Below are positions 17,665 to 26,164 of a stretch of DNA of 64,000 nt, one piece after another. The stretch is from JAXGQE01 sp040766585 (GTDB taxonomy: Bacteria; Bacillota; SLNR01). The stretch lies in assembly GCA_040766585.1 (NCBI GenBank), contig JAXGQE010000004.1, positions 62,001 through 126,000 on the forward strand, written 5' to 3'. Below the pieces are notes generated by a model, which saw nothing but the letters and a program-made list of their open reading frames with translations, was not told where the DNA came from and ran no database searches. Made by a program: the position numbers and the translations under genes. How positions within the stretch are numbered: position 1 is the first letter of the stretch; every line of letters starts with the position of its first letter.

Positions 17665-19458
17665 ATGGAAAGGATTCGCGCACAGGTTTTGGTCTGTGCA
17701 GGGGCCGGATGTATATCCTCCAACTGCAAAGCAGTCCAAAGCGCTTTGGTGGAAGAATTAAAAGAGCTGGGTATTGACAAGGAAATCAAGGTAGTTGAAA
17801 CCGGGTGTATGGGCCCCTGCGATTTGGGTCCGATTATGGTAGTGTATCCCGAAGGGATATTTTACTGCCAGCTGAAACCCGAAGATGCCCGGGAAATTGC
17901 CCAGGAACACCTGATGAAGGGAAGAATTGTCAATCGACTGCTGTACCGGGTTCCGGGTACAGAGGATATTTCTCCCGAAGTTGCAGAAATTGGCTTCTTT
18001 GAAAAACAGGTCCGAATTGCTCTCCGGAATACCGGTTTGATTGATCCGGACATCATTGAAGAATACATTGGTCGGAACGGATATGTGGCCATGGGTAAAG
18101 TCCTGAGCGAGATGACTCCTCAGCAGGTGATAGACGAAATCAAGAAGTCGGGTCTTCGCGGTCGTGGGGGCGGAGGATTCCCCACCGGACTAAAGTGGGA
18201 ATTCACAGCAAAAGCCACCGGTACACCCAAATATGTGGTGTGCAATGCGGATGAAGGGGACCCGGGTGCATTTATGGACCGAAGTGTCCTGGAAGGTGAT
18301 CCTCACAGCATAATTGAAGCCATGGTCATTGCAGGTTACGCAGTCGGATCCAACCAGGGATATGTGTATGTCCGAGCGGAGTATCCGCTGGCAATTCGTC
18401 GACTGGATCACGCCATTAAGCAGGCCAGGGAGTTCGGACTGCTGGGCAAGGACATTTTCGGTTCCGGCTTTGACTTTGACATTGAAATTCGAATTGGTGC
18501 CGGCGCCTTCGTGTGCGGAGAAGAAACTGCACTGCTGAGATCCATTGAAGGCAAACGGGGAGAACCCACACCGAAACCACCTTATCCCGCCAACGAAGGG
18601 TTGTGGGGTAAGCCTACTCTCATCAACAATGTGGAAACCTACGCCAACATTCCGGTCATCATTGAACGGGGTGCCGACTGGTTCTCCGCCATCGGTACAG
18701 AGAAGAGCAAAGGTACCAAAGTATTCGCTCTGGCCGGCAAGGTCACAACCTCCGGTCTGGTGGAAGTTCCTATGGGAACCACACTGCGTGAAGTCATCTT
18801 CGATCTGGGCGGCGGAATTGCCAAAGGGAAAGCATTCAAGGCAGCCCAGACCGGTGGTCCCTCCGGCGGATGTCTGACTGCGGAACACCTGGACATCAGC
18901 ATGGATTATGAATCACTGATTGCTGCCGGCTCCATGATGGGTTCCGGCGGACTGATTGTAATGGATGAGGATACCTGCATGGTGGATGTGGCCAAGTATT
19001 TCCTGGAGTTTACGATGGATGAATCCTGCGGAAAATGCCCGCCGTGCCGGATTGGAACCAAACGTATGTATGAAATCCTGGAAAAGATTACGACGGGTAA
19101 AGGCGAACCCGGCGATCTGGATAAACTGGAGACTCTGGCAAAGACCATCAAGAATGCTTCTTTGTGCGGTCTTGGGCAGACAGCTCCGAACCCGGTATTA
19201 AGTACCATTAAATACTTCCGGGATGAGTATGAAGCGCATATCAATGAAAAGAGATGTCCTGCAGGAGTGTGTCAGGCCCTGATTACTTATCGGGTGAAAC
19301 CGGAATCCTGCATTGGCTGCACCATGTGCGCTCGAGCCTGCCCGGTGGATGCGATTACCGGCAGTCCCAAAGAAGTGCATTACATTGATCCGGAAATCTG
19401 CATTAAATGTGGAGCCTGCATGGAAACATGCCCAGTCAAAGCCATCGAGAAAGTGTAA
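17665..19458 (+). CDS. hydB: NADH-dependent [FeFe]-hydrogenase, NuoF-like flavoprotein subunit HydB (copy 1)
   Basis: A 597-residue subunit carrying FMN and the NAD(H) site. The N-terminal thioredoxin-like [2Fe-2S] domain has Cys11, Cys16, Cys48 and Cys52. The NuoF core follows, with the glycine-rich RGRGGGGFPTGLKW, CNADEGDPGAF, and the [4Fe-4S] motif ESCGKCPPC. The C-terminal 60 residues form a ferredoxin domain with two [4Fe-4S] motifs (CIGCTMCARAC and CIKCGACMETC). This is the full architecture seen in electron-bifurcating HydB. The ATG at 17665 follows GAGGAGG; an in-frame extension to 17611 is not supported. Confidence 0.95.
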   Translation: MERIRAQVLVCAGAGCISSNCKAVQSALVEELKELGIDKEIKVVETGCMGPCDLGPIMVVYPEGIFYCQLKPEDAREIAQEHLMKGRIVNRLLYRVPGTEDISPEVAEIGFFEKQVRIALRNTGLIDPDIIEEYIGRNGYVAMGKVLSEMTPQQVIDEIKKSGLRGRGGGGFPTGLKWEFTAKATGTPKYVVCNADEGDPGAFMDRSVLEGDPHSIIEAMVIAGYAVGSNQGYVYVRAEYPLAIRRLDHAIKQAREFGLLGKDIFGSGFDFDIEIRIGAGAFVCGEETALLRSIEGKRGEPTPKPPYPANEGLWGKPTLINNVETYANIPVIIERGADWFSAIGTEKSKGTKVFALAGKVTTSGLVEVPMGTTLREVIFDLGGGIAKGKAFKAAQTGGPSGGCLTAEHLDISMDYESLIAAGSMMGSGGLIVMDEDTCMVDVAKYFLEFTMDESCGKCPPCRIGTKRMYEILEKITTGKGEPGDLDKLETLAKTIKNASLCGLGQTAPNPVLSTIKYFRDEYEAHINEKRCPAGVCQALITYRVKPESCIGCTMCARACPVDAITGSPKEVHYIDPEICIKCGACMETCPVKAIEKV

Positions 19459-19511
19459 CCACTGGGTAAGGCAATTTCCGATCGAACTATCAGTTAAAGG
19501 AGTGTGAAATA

Positions 19512-21248
19512 ATGTCAATGGTAACATTAACAATTGACGGCCGTACTGTGCAGGCTGAACCGGGCATGACGGTGCTTGAAGCCGCCAAAAAAGCCGGTAT
19601 TCATATACCCACATTGTGTTATCTGGAAGGAATTAATGAGATTGGTGCATGCCGTGTGTGTGTGGTTGAAGTGCAAGGGGCCAAATCTCTGCAGACATCA
19701 TGCACAACCCCGGTCTCCGAAGGAATGGTGGTTAAGACCAATTCTCCGGTGGTCCGGAATGCTCGAAAAACCGTGGTAGAGCTTTTACTGTCGGATCATC
19801 CCAGCGACTGTCTGACATGCATCCGAAACCAAAACTGCGAACTGCAGTCTTTGGCTAATGAACTGGGAATCCGGGAAATCCGCTTTACCGGAGAGAAGAA
19901 TTACAGTCCGCCGGACACCATCGGATATTCCGTGGTTCGGGAGCCGGAAAAGTGCATCCTCTGCCGCCGCTGCGTGTCTGTTTGCAGCCAGGTTCAGCAT
20001 GTGAATGCGTTGGGTATGGCAGAAAGAGGATTTTCCAGTGTGGTTACACCGGTATTTCATGAACCCATGAGTGAAGTGGCCTGCACAAACTGCGGGCAGT
20101 GCGTGCTGGCTTGTCCGGTAGGGGCACTGCATGAGCAGGATGAAACGGATAAGGTATGGGCGGCTTTGGCTGATCCTTCCAAGCATGTAGTGGTTCAGAC
20201 AGCACCCTCCATTCGGGTCGCCATCGGTGAAGAAATGGGATTGGCACCCGGTGAAGTGGTTACCGGAAAGCTGGTAGCCGGTTTGCGCAGACTGGGCTTT
20301 GACCGGGTCTTTGATACAGACTTTACAGCCGATCTGACCATTATCGAAGAAGGCCACGAATTTTTAAAGAGATTGAAAGAAGGCGGGAAACTGCCGATGA
20401 TTACTTCTTGCAGCCCGGGTTGGGTTAAGTACATTGAGCACTTCTATCCCGACTATCTGGAGCATGTATCAAGCTGCAAATCGCCGCAGCAGATGTTCGG
20501 AGCTCTGGCAAAATCCTACTATGCTGACACAGCCGGCATCGATCCCAAGGATATTGTATCCGTGTCCATCATGCCGTGTACAGCCAAGAAATTCGAAGCC
20601 AATCGTCCAGAAATGGACGGCAGCGGACTTCAGGATGTGGATATTGCCCTGACAACCCGTGAACTAGGTAGAATGTTCCGGGAAGCCGGATTGGATTTCG
20701 CAACCCTGCCGGAAGAAGACTATGACAATCCATTCGGTATTTCCACCGGAGCCGGCGTCATCTTTGGAGCATCCGGGGGTGTTATGGAAGCTGCTTTGAG
20801 AACCGTCTATGAAGTCGTTACTGGAGAAACCCTGGAACGATTGGACTTCAAAGGAGTCCGCGGTTTGGAAGGGATCAAAGAATGCTCCGTTATGGTGGGC
20901 GACCTGGAAGTGAAGGTTGCTGTAGCCAACGGATTGGGCAATGCCCATAAGCTGATGGAAATGATTGCCGACGGCAGAGCAGACTATCACTTCATAGAAA
21001 TCATGGGATGCCCCGGAGGATGTATTGGCGGCGGCGGACAGCCCATACCCACCAATGACGAAATCAAAACCAAACGGATGGGTGCCATCTACACAGCGGA
21101 TCAAGCCAGTACCATTCGCAAGTCGCACGAAAATCCGGCCATCAAGAAACTGTATGAAGAGTTTCTTATCGAGCCGTTGGGAGAGAAATCCCATCATCTG
21201 CTGCACACTCATTACACCAAACGCAGCAAATATCCGAAGCTGGATTAA
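19512..21248 (+). CDS. hydA: [FeFe]-hydrogenase catalytic subunit HydA (copy 1)
   Basis: A 578-residue catalytic subunit for reversible H2 formation. It has an N-terminal [2Fe-2S] domain (Cys36, 47, 50, 64), a His-Cys3 cluster (His96, Cys100, 103, 109) and two [4Fe-4S] clusters (Cys148-158 and 191-201). The H-cluster domain has L1 TSCSPGW (residues 298-304), L2 MPCTAKKFE and L3 MGCPGGCIGGGGQP. L1 has Ser where many enzymes have a second Cys. AAAGGAG precedes the ATG. With HydB and HydC it should form the NADH- and ferredoxin-coupled complex. Confidence 0.95.
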   Translation: MSMVTLTIDGRTVQAEPGMTVLEAAKKAGIHIPTLCYLEGINEIGACRVCVVEVQGAKSLQTSCTTPVSEGMVVKTNSPVVRNARKTVVELLLSDHPSDCLTCIRNQNCELQSLANELGIREIRFTGEKNYSPPDTIGYSVVREPEKCILCRRCVSVCSQVQHVNALGMAERGFSSVVTPVFHEPMSEVACTNCGQCVLACPVGALHEQDETDKVWAALADPSKHVVVQTAPSIRVAIGEEMGLAPGEVVTGKLVAGLRRLGFDRVFDTDFTADLTIIEEGHEFLKRLKEGGKLPMITSCSPGWVKYIEHFYPDYLEHVSSCKSPQQMFGALAKSYYADTAGIDPKDIVSVSIMPCTAKKFEANRPEMDGSGLQDVDIALTTRELGRMFREAGLDFATLPEEDYDNPFGISTGAGVIFGASGGVMEAALRTVYEVVTGETLERLDFKGVRGLEGIKECSVMVGDLEVKVAVANGLGNAHKLMEMIADGRADYHFIEIMGCPGGCIGGGGQPIPTNDEIKTKRMGAIYTADQASTIRKSHENPAIKKLYEEFLIEPLGEKSHHLLHTHYTKRSKYPKLD

Positions 21249-21261
21249 ATTGAATCAGAAG

Positions 21262-21291
21262 GGGCAGATCCGGTATCGTGTCTGCCCTTTC
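21262..21291 (+). terminator. Weak terminator or attenuator between the two hyd copies
   Basis: The 7-bp stem GGGCAGA/TCTGCCC (21262-21268/21281-21287) is followed by only three Ts and a C. It may lower read-through into copy 2. TTGACA at 21315-21320 suggests copy 2 has its own promoter, but I see no good -10 box at the right distance. Confidence 0.45.
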
Positions 21292-21406
21292 TCAAAAATG
21301 GAAATATCTGAAAATTGACAAAAATGAGATTATGGGAAGGACTGCAGGAGTCCATGTAGAAATGTTTACTTCATGTTTTGACGCCACGGGGAGGGAGGTG
21401 TTATGA

Positions 21407-21769
21407 ATGAAATCATTAGCAGATTTGCAGGCGCTTCGTGAAAAAGCCAAGGAACAGACCCGACTGCGAGAAACGGATGCGGGTACAAAAATTATTGTGG
21501 GGATGGGGACCTGCGGAATTGCCGCGGGAGCTCGGGATGTGATGGCTGCCATCATGGACGAAATCTCCAAAAGGGATATAAGTGATGTTTCTGTTACTCA
21601 GACCGGCTGCGTGGGCATGTGCGAACAAGAACCCATTGTGGAAGTGATTCGCCGAGACCAGCCGAAAGTAACCTACGGGAATATCAATGCCGAAATGGCC
21701 AGGAAGATCATTGCCCAGCATGTGATCAACGGACAGATCGTTGGCGAATGGGTTATCGCAACCCGATAG
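21407..21769 (+). CDS. Ferredoxin-like hydrogenase accessory subunit, HydD-like (copy 2)
   Basis: A 120-residue paralogue of the protein at 17221, closely similar over its whole length. It has the same three cysteines (GTCGIAAG and TGCVGMCEQ) and the same missing first ligand. Even the DNA around the start (ATGAATGAAATCATT) matches copy 1, showing tandem duplication. GGGAGGGAGGTG lies upstream. Here it comes before the NuoE-like gene, whereas in copy 1 it comes after. Confidence 0.8.
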   Translation: MKSLADLQALREKAKEQTRLRETDAGTKIIVGMGTCGIAAGARDVMAAIMDEISKRDISDVSVTQTGCVGMCEQEPIVEVIRRDQPKVTYGNINAEMARKIIAQHVINGQIVGEWVIATR

Positions 21770-21795
21770 ATACAGAATCAGGAGGTGAAACTTAC

Positions 21796-22290
21796 ATGGC
21801 AGAGCTAGAAAAAAGCTGCTGTTGTACCGATGAAGAGGTTATTCAGAAGATTGACCAGATCATTGCAGATCATGAAGGAGAACCGGGAGCATTAATCCCT
21901 GTACTCCATGCGGTTCAGGACGTAACCGGGTACTTGTGTGATGAATCACTGACTCAGATTGCGGACAAAATGAACATCCCTTTGAGCAAAGTCTACGGGG
22001 TGGCTACATTCTACAGTCTATTCAATGTTCAACCCAAGGGGAAATACATTATCCGTTTGTGCGAAAGTGCACCGTGTCATATTGTCGGGGCTGAAGACGT
22101 GTATAAAGCTCTGGAAGAAAATCTGGGGATCAAGGCTGGAGAAAATACTCCGGACGGACTGTTTACGCTGGAATACGCCAGTTGTCTGGGTGTGTGCGGT
22201 GTAGCTCCGGCAATGATGATTAATGACGAAGTGTACGGGAATCTAAAACCAGAGATGATACCGGGTATTCTCGATAAATACAGAGAGTAA
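21796..22290 (+). CDS. hydC: NADH-dependent [FeFe]-hydrogenase, NuoE-like subunit HydC (copy 2)
   Basis: A 164-residue NuoE-like [2Fe-2S] protein with Cys89 and Cys94, and Cys130 and Cys134. Its N-terminus again has extra cysteines (CCC, residues 8-10) but in a different arrangement from copy 1. The ATG at 21796 follows AGGAGGTG; longer in-frame starts run back into the upstream gene. No ATPase gene accompanies this copy. Confidence 0.92.
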   Translation: MAELEKSCCCTDEEVIQKIDQIIADHEGEPGALIPVLHAVQDVTGYLCDESLTQIADKMNIPLSKVYGVATFYSLFNVQPKGKYIIRLCESAPCHIVGAEDVYKALEENLGIKAGENTPDGLFTLEYASCLGVCGVAPAMMINDEVYGNLKPEMIPGILDKYRE

Positions 22291-22326
22291 GAATCGGGAC
22301 TCGCATCGAGAAAGGGAGGGGAAAAT

Positions 22327-23946
22327 ATGGAATTCTACCGGGCGCATGTGCTGGTATGTGCAGGAACGAACTGTGTCCTCAATGGCAGCCAGACCGTAGA
22401 ACGTGCATTTATCCGTGAACTGGAACAGCGGAAACTGGACAAAGAAGTAAAGATCGTTGAGACCGGCTGTTTCGGCTTATGTGAATTTGGTCCTACTGTA
22501 GTCATTTATCCCGAAGGCGTCCTTTACTGCCGGGTCAAAGAAAATGATGTGGCAGAAATTATTGAGGAACATATTCTCAAAGGCCGAATTGTGGAACGGC
22601 TTCTCTACAAAGAAGAAGCAGTACCCAAATCGGTTCAGACCGTTCGTGAAGTTGACTATTTCAAAAAACAGCAGCGAATCGTCCTGCGAAACTGCGGGAT
22701 CATTGATCCCGACAGCATAGAAGAATACATTTCGCGGGGAGGATATGAAGCGCTGGCAAAGAGTCTGACCCAGCTGTCTCCGGAAGACATCATCAAAGAG
22801 CTGAAGGAGTCCGGACTGCGAGGACGAGGCGGCGCAGGTTTCCCCACAGGCTTGAAATGGGACTTTACCCGAAGAGCCCAGGGTGACGTGAAATACGTCG
22901 TCTGCAATGCGGATGAAGGGGAACCGGGGACTTTCAAAGACCGACTGATCTTGGAAGGAGACCCCCACAATATCATTGAAGCCATGGCTATTGCCGGTTA
23001 TGTAATCGGGTCGAACAAAGGCTATGTATATATCCGCGGAGAATACACCCTGTCTGTTGAGCGACTGAAAAATGCCATCGAGCAGGCAAAAAAACTGGGC
23101 CTTCTCGGGGACAACATATTTGGGACCGATTTTAGTTTTGACATTGAAATTCGGGAAGGAGCCGGTGCATATGTGTGCGGGGAAGAAACGGCTCTCATCG
23201 AATCCATCGAAGGGGATCGGGGCGAACCTCGCTTTAAGCCTCCGTACCCAACCAATGTGGGTTTGTTTGGCAAACCGACTCTGGTGAATAATGTAGAAAC
23301 CCTGGCCAATGTGGCTCCCATCATACTGGAGGGTGGCTGCTGGTTTAAGGGAATCGGCACTGATAAGTGCTCCGGCACCAAAGTATTCACCATGACGGGC
23401 AATATCAACAACAAGGGCTTGATTGAAGTGCCCATGGGAATCACCCTGCGCGAAGTCATCTATGAAATCGGCGGAGGAATCCCCGGAGGGAAGAAGTTCA
23501 AGATGGCCCAGACCGGGGGTACTTCCGGAGGATGCATACCACCGGAATACCTGGATCTGCCCATGGATTACGATACGTTGGCCGAGGCAGGAACTGCATT
23601 GGGTTCCGGGGCTCTGCTGATTATGGATGAAACCCACTGCATCGTGGACGTCACCAAATGTTTCATGAAGTTCTTCAAGCATGAATCCTGCGGGAAATGC
23701 ACCCCATGCCGGGAAGGAACCTACCGGATGTACCAGATCCTGGACAAGATCAGCAAGGGATTGGGAACTTCCAGCGACATCGACATTCTAAAGGCTCTGT
23801 CGCGAACCATGATGTCATCAGCACTGTGCGGACTCGGACAGGCAGCACCGAATCCGGTGATGACGACACTGCGCTTTTTCCGCGATGAATATGATGCTCA
23901 TATCGATCGGAAAGAATGTCCGTGTGAAGTGTGTGATATCCAGTGA
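22327..23946 (+). CDS. hydB: NuoF-like subunit HydB (copy 2), without C-terminal ferredoxin domain
   Basis: A 539-residue NuoF-like flavoprotein. The N-terminal [2Fe-2S] domain (Cys11, 16, 48, 52), the glycine-rich RGRGGAGFPTGLKW, CNADEGEPGTF and the [4Fe-4S] motif ESCGKCTPC are all intact. It stops soon after ECPCEVC, where copy 1 continues for about 60 residues with two [4Fe-4S] clusters. No remnant of that domain follows in any frame, so the absence looks stable. In bifurcating HydABC this C-terminal region is part of the electron path, so this copy may work differently. Confidence 0.93.
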   Translation: MEFYRAHVLVCAGTNCVLNGSQTVERAFIRELEQRKLDKEVKIVETGCFGLCEFGPTVVIYPEGVLYCRVKENDVAEIIEEHILKGRIVERLLYKEEAVPKSVQTVREVDYFKKQQRIVLRNCGIIDPDSIEEYISRGGYEALAKSLTQLSPEDIIKELKESGLRGRGGAGFPTGLKWDFTRRAQGDVKYVVCNADEGEPGTFKDRLILEGDPHNIIEAMAIAGYVIGSNKGYVYIRGEYTLSVERLKNAIEQAKKLGLLGDNIFGTDFSFDIEIREGAGAYVCGEETALIESIEGDRGEPRFKPPYPTNVGLFGKPTLVNNVETLANVAPIILEGGCWFKGIGTDKCSGTKVFTMTGNINNKGLIEVPMGITLREVIYEIGGGIPGGKKFKMAQTGGTSGGCIPPEYLDLPMDYDTLAEAGTALGSGALLIMDETHCIVDVTKCFMKFFKHESCGKCTPCREGTYRMYQILDKISKGLGTSSDIDILKALSRTMMSSALCGLGQAAPNPVMTTLRFFRDEYDAHIDRKECPCEVCDIQ

Positions 23947-23987
23947 TGAGCATCCAAGAAGAAATCAGAGTAAAGGAGTGTAGATAG

Positions 23988-25715
23988 ATGGACATGGTAA
24001 CATTGACGATCGACGGCCAGAAGGTCCAGGTTCCTCAGGGATCGACCATTATCGAGGCTGCTGAAAAAATCGGAATCAACATTCCGACACTGTGTCATCA
24101 TCCGGATCAGGATGCAAAGGCCGTTTGCCGGGTTTGTGTTGTCGAAATCGAAGGCAATCGTCTGCTGCAGCCTTCCTGTGCATATCCCGTAGCAGAAGGG
24201 ATGGTCGTTAGGACCAATACTCCGGCCGTACGGGAAGCACGCCGGGTGGTTGTGGAACTGATTCTTTCCAGACACCCGGAGGACTGCCTGATGTGTGAAC
24301 GGAACCTAAACTGCGAATTGCAGACCGTGGCAGAACAGCTGGGTATCCGCAGGATCCGATTCGACCACGAAGACCGGAATATTCCGCTGGATGAATCAAC
24401 TCCATCCATTGTGCGGGATATGAACAAATGCATCCTCTGCCGGCGCTGTGTGGAAGTATGTGAAGAGACTCAGGCTGCGTCGGTCCTGTACCCGATTCGC
24501 AGAGGGGCCGAAACCATGATTGGAACTGCTGTGGGCAATGATCTGATGGAAGTGGCCTGCGCGCTGTGCGGCCAGTGCATCAATGTCTGTCCAACTGCAG
24601 CGATTCGAGAAAAGGATGAAACGGAAGCTGTTTGGGAAGCATTGGCGGATCCCGATAAGCATGTGATTGTACAGACTGCACCGGCCATCCGGGTCAGTAT
24701 TTCGGAAGAAATGGGCATTCCTCCCGGAGAAGTCTCTACGGGTAAATTGGTTGCTGGTTTACGGCGGCTGGGATTTGACCGGGTCTTTGACACAGACTTT
24801 ACTGCGGATCTGACGATCATTGAAGAAGGGCATGAACTGCTGCATCGATTGAAAGAAGGCGGTACACTGCCCATGATTACATCTTGCAGCCCCGGATGGA
24901 TCAAGTACATCGAGCATTTCTATCCGGATTTGCTGGATAACCTATCCACATGCAAATCACCGCAGCAGATGTTCGGTGCCTTAGCCAAAACATACTATGC
25001 AGATAAATTCGGCATTGATCCCAAAACAATTTATTCAGTTTCCATCATGCCCTGTACGGCCAAGAAGTTTGAAAAAGAAAGGCCGGAAATGGCTGACAGC
25101 GGATACCAGGATGTGGATGCGGTGTTGACAACCCGTGAACTGGGCAGAATGTTCAGAAGCAGCGGGATTGATTTTTCAGACATTCCCAACGAAGATTATG
25201 ATGCTCCGTTTGGAATTACTACCGGTGCTGCTGCCATCTTTGGGAACACTGGCGGTGTAATGGAAGCGGCCCTGCGGACAGTGTATGAAGTTGTGACGGG
25301 AGAAGAACTGGAGAATGTTGATTTCAATGATGTTCGCGGTTTGATCGGCATTAAGGAAGCCGTTATCCAGGTAGGGGACCTGCCAGTGAAGGTAGCTATT
25401 GCCAATGGTTTGGGCAATGCCAAGAAACTGCTGGATAAGATACGTGCCGGGGAAGCCGACTATCACTTCATCGAAATTATGGCTTGTCCGGGTGGTTGTA
25501 TCGGCGGCGGCGGACAGCCCATTCCCACAACCAACGCAATCAGGGAAAAGAGAATCCAGGCCCTGTATGATGCGGATTCCGCTATGACTCTGAGAAAGTC
25601 CCACCAGAACCCGGCCGTTAAGAAGCTGTATGAAGAGTTTCTTATTGAGCCGTTGGGAGAAAAATCTCATCATTTGCTTCACACTCACTATACAAAACGC
25701 AAACGCTACAACTAG
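23988..25715 (+). CDS. hydA: [FeFe]-hydrogenase catalytic subunit HydA (copy 2)
   Basis: A 575-residue paralogue of HydA copy 1 with the same architecture: [2Fe-2S], His-Cys3 cluster (HPEDC, C, C), two [4Fe-4S] clusters and the H-cluster domain. L1 is again TSCSPGW, L2 MPCTAKKFE and L3 MACPGGCIGGGGQP. The H domain and the last 35 residues are far more alike between the copies than the N-terminal cluster domains. AAAGGAG precedes the ATG, and a strong terminator follows. Confidence 0.95.
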   Translation: MDMVTLTIDGQKVQVPQGSTIIEAAEKIGINIPTLCHHPDQDAKAVCRVCVVEIEGNRLLQPSCAYPVAEGMVVRTNTPAVREARRVVVELILSRHPEDCLMCERNLNCELQTVAEQLGIRRIRFDHEDRNIPLDESTPSIVRDMNKCILCRRCVEVCEETQAASVLYPIRRGAETMIGTAVGNDLMEVACALCGQCINVCPTAAIREKDETEAVWEALADPDKHVIVQTAPAIRVSISEEMGIPPGEVSTGKLVAGLRRLGFDRVFDTDFTADLTIIEEGHELLHRLKEGGTLPMITSCSPGWIKYIEHFYPDLLDNLSTCKSPQQMFGALAKTYYADKFGIDPKTIYSVSIMPCTAKKFEKERPEMADSGYQDVDAVLTTRELGRMFRSSGIDFSDIPNEDYDAPFGITTGAAAIFGNTGGVMEAALRTVYEVVTGEELENVDFNDVRGLIGIKEAVIQVGDLPVKVAIANGLGNAKKLLDKIRAGEADYHFIEIMACPGGCIGGGGQPIPTTNAIREKRIQALYDADSAMTLRKSHQNPAVKKLYEEFLIEPLGEKSHHLLHTHYTKRKRYN

Positions 25716-25724
25716 AAATACACG

Positions 25725-25761
25725 AAGCTGGACTTTCTTGCCGAAGAAAGTCCAGCTTTTT
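25725..25761 (+). terminator. Strong terminator closing the hydrogenase island
   Basis: A perfect 15-bp stem (25725-25739/25744-25758) with a GCCG loop, followed by Ts. Confidence 0.95.
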
Positions 25762-25853
25762 CGTAAGCGGGATAATCCGTCAAAATTGTGTCGAGAGAAT
25801 CATATTTTCGGGCAACTCTTTCTTTCCATGTGGTGATAGTTGCGGAATGTTTG

Positions 25854-25862
25854 TGCTATAAT
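25854..25862 (+). promoter_or_regulatory. Extended -10 promoter upstream of the DUF4321 gene
   Basis: TGC precedes a perfect TATAAT (25857-25862), an extended -10 element. No good -35 box is visible. It would drive the DUF4321-maf-radC-mre run. Confidence 0.6.
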
Positions 25863-25906
25863 AGGGCTATGCAAATAACAGACTGATGAATGCTGCGGAG
25901 GTTTTT

Positions 25907-26152
25907 ATGAAGAAAAAGCGAGACGGACTGATGCTTTTTTTGTATCTGCTGATTGGAGCCGTGGTTGGGAGTATCCTGGGGGAAGTGCTGGGGACGATGC
26001 TGCCATTTCTGCAAAAGGGGATCGTATTTGGACTTATGCCTCCGGCCGAGCTGGATCTGTGGTTTATGGATATTGTGTTTGGCTTCCGCTTCCAACTGAA
26101 TCTGGCCGGTGCTTTGGGTCTGATCGCGGCCCTGTTTGTTTACCGACGATAG
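25907..26152 (+). CDS. DUF4321-like small membrane protein
   Basis: An 81-residue protein with a basic N-terminus (KKKRD), a first hydrophobic segment with glycines (LLIGAVVGSILG) and a second near the C-terminus (LAGALGLIAALFVY). Small proteins of this kind commonly lie directly before maf in Clostridia. The ATG at 25907 follows GGAGG. The function is unknown; position suggests a link to the cell envelope or division. Confidence 0.65.
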   Translation: MKKKRDGLMLFLYLLIGAVVGSILGEVLGTMLPFLQKGIVFGLMPPAELDLWFMDIVFGFRFQLNLAGALGLIAALFVYRR

Positions 26153-26164
26153 GAGGCGGTGATT

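Noticed and set aside
21315..21320. TTGACA as the -35 box of a promoter for the second hydrogenase copy
   Set aside because: No acceptable -10 hexamer lies 16-18 bases downstream, so the promoter is not listed as a feature.
22477..23682. A 401-codon open frame antisense to hydB copy 2
   Set aside because: It mirrors a clear NuoF-like gene, the sequence is low in recognisable motifs, and other antisense shadows of the same type occur along the window.
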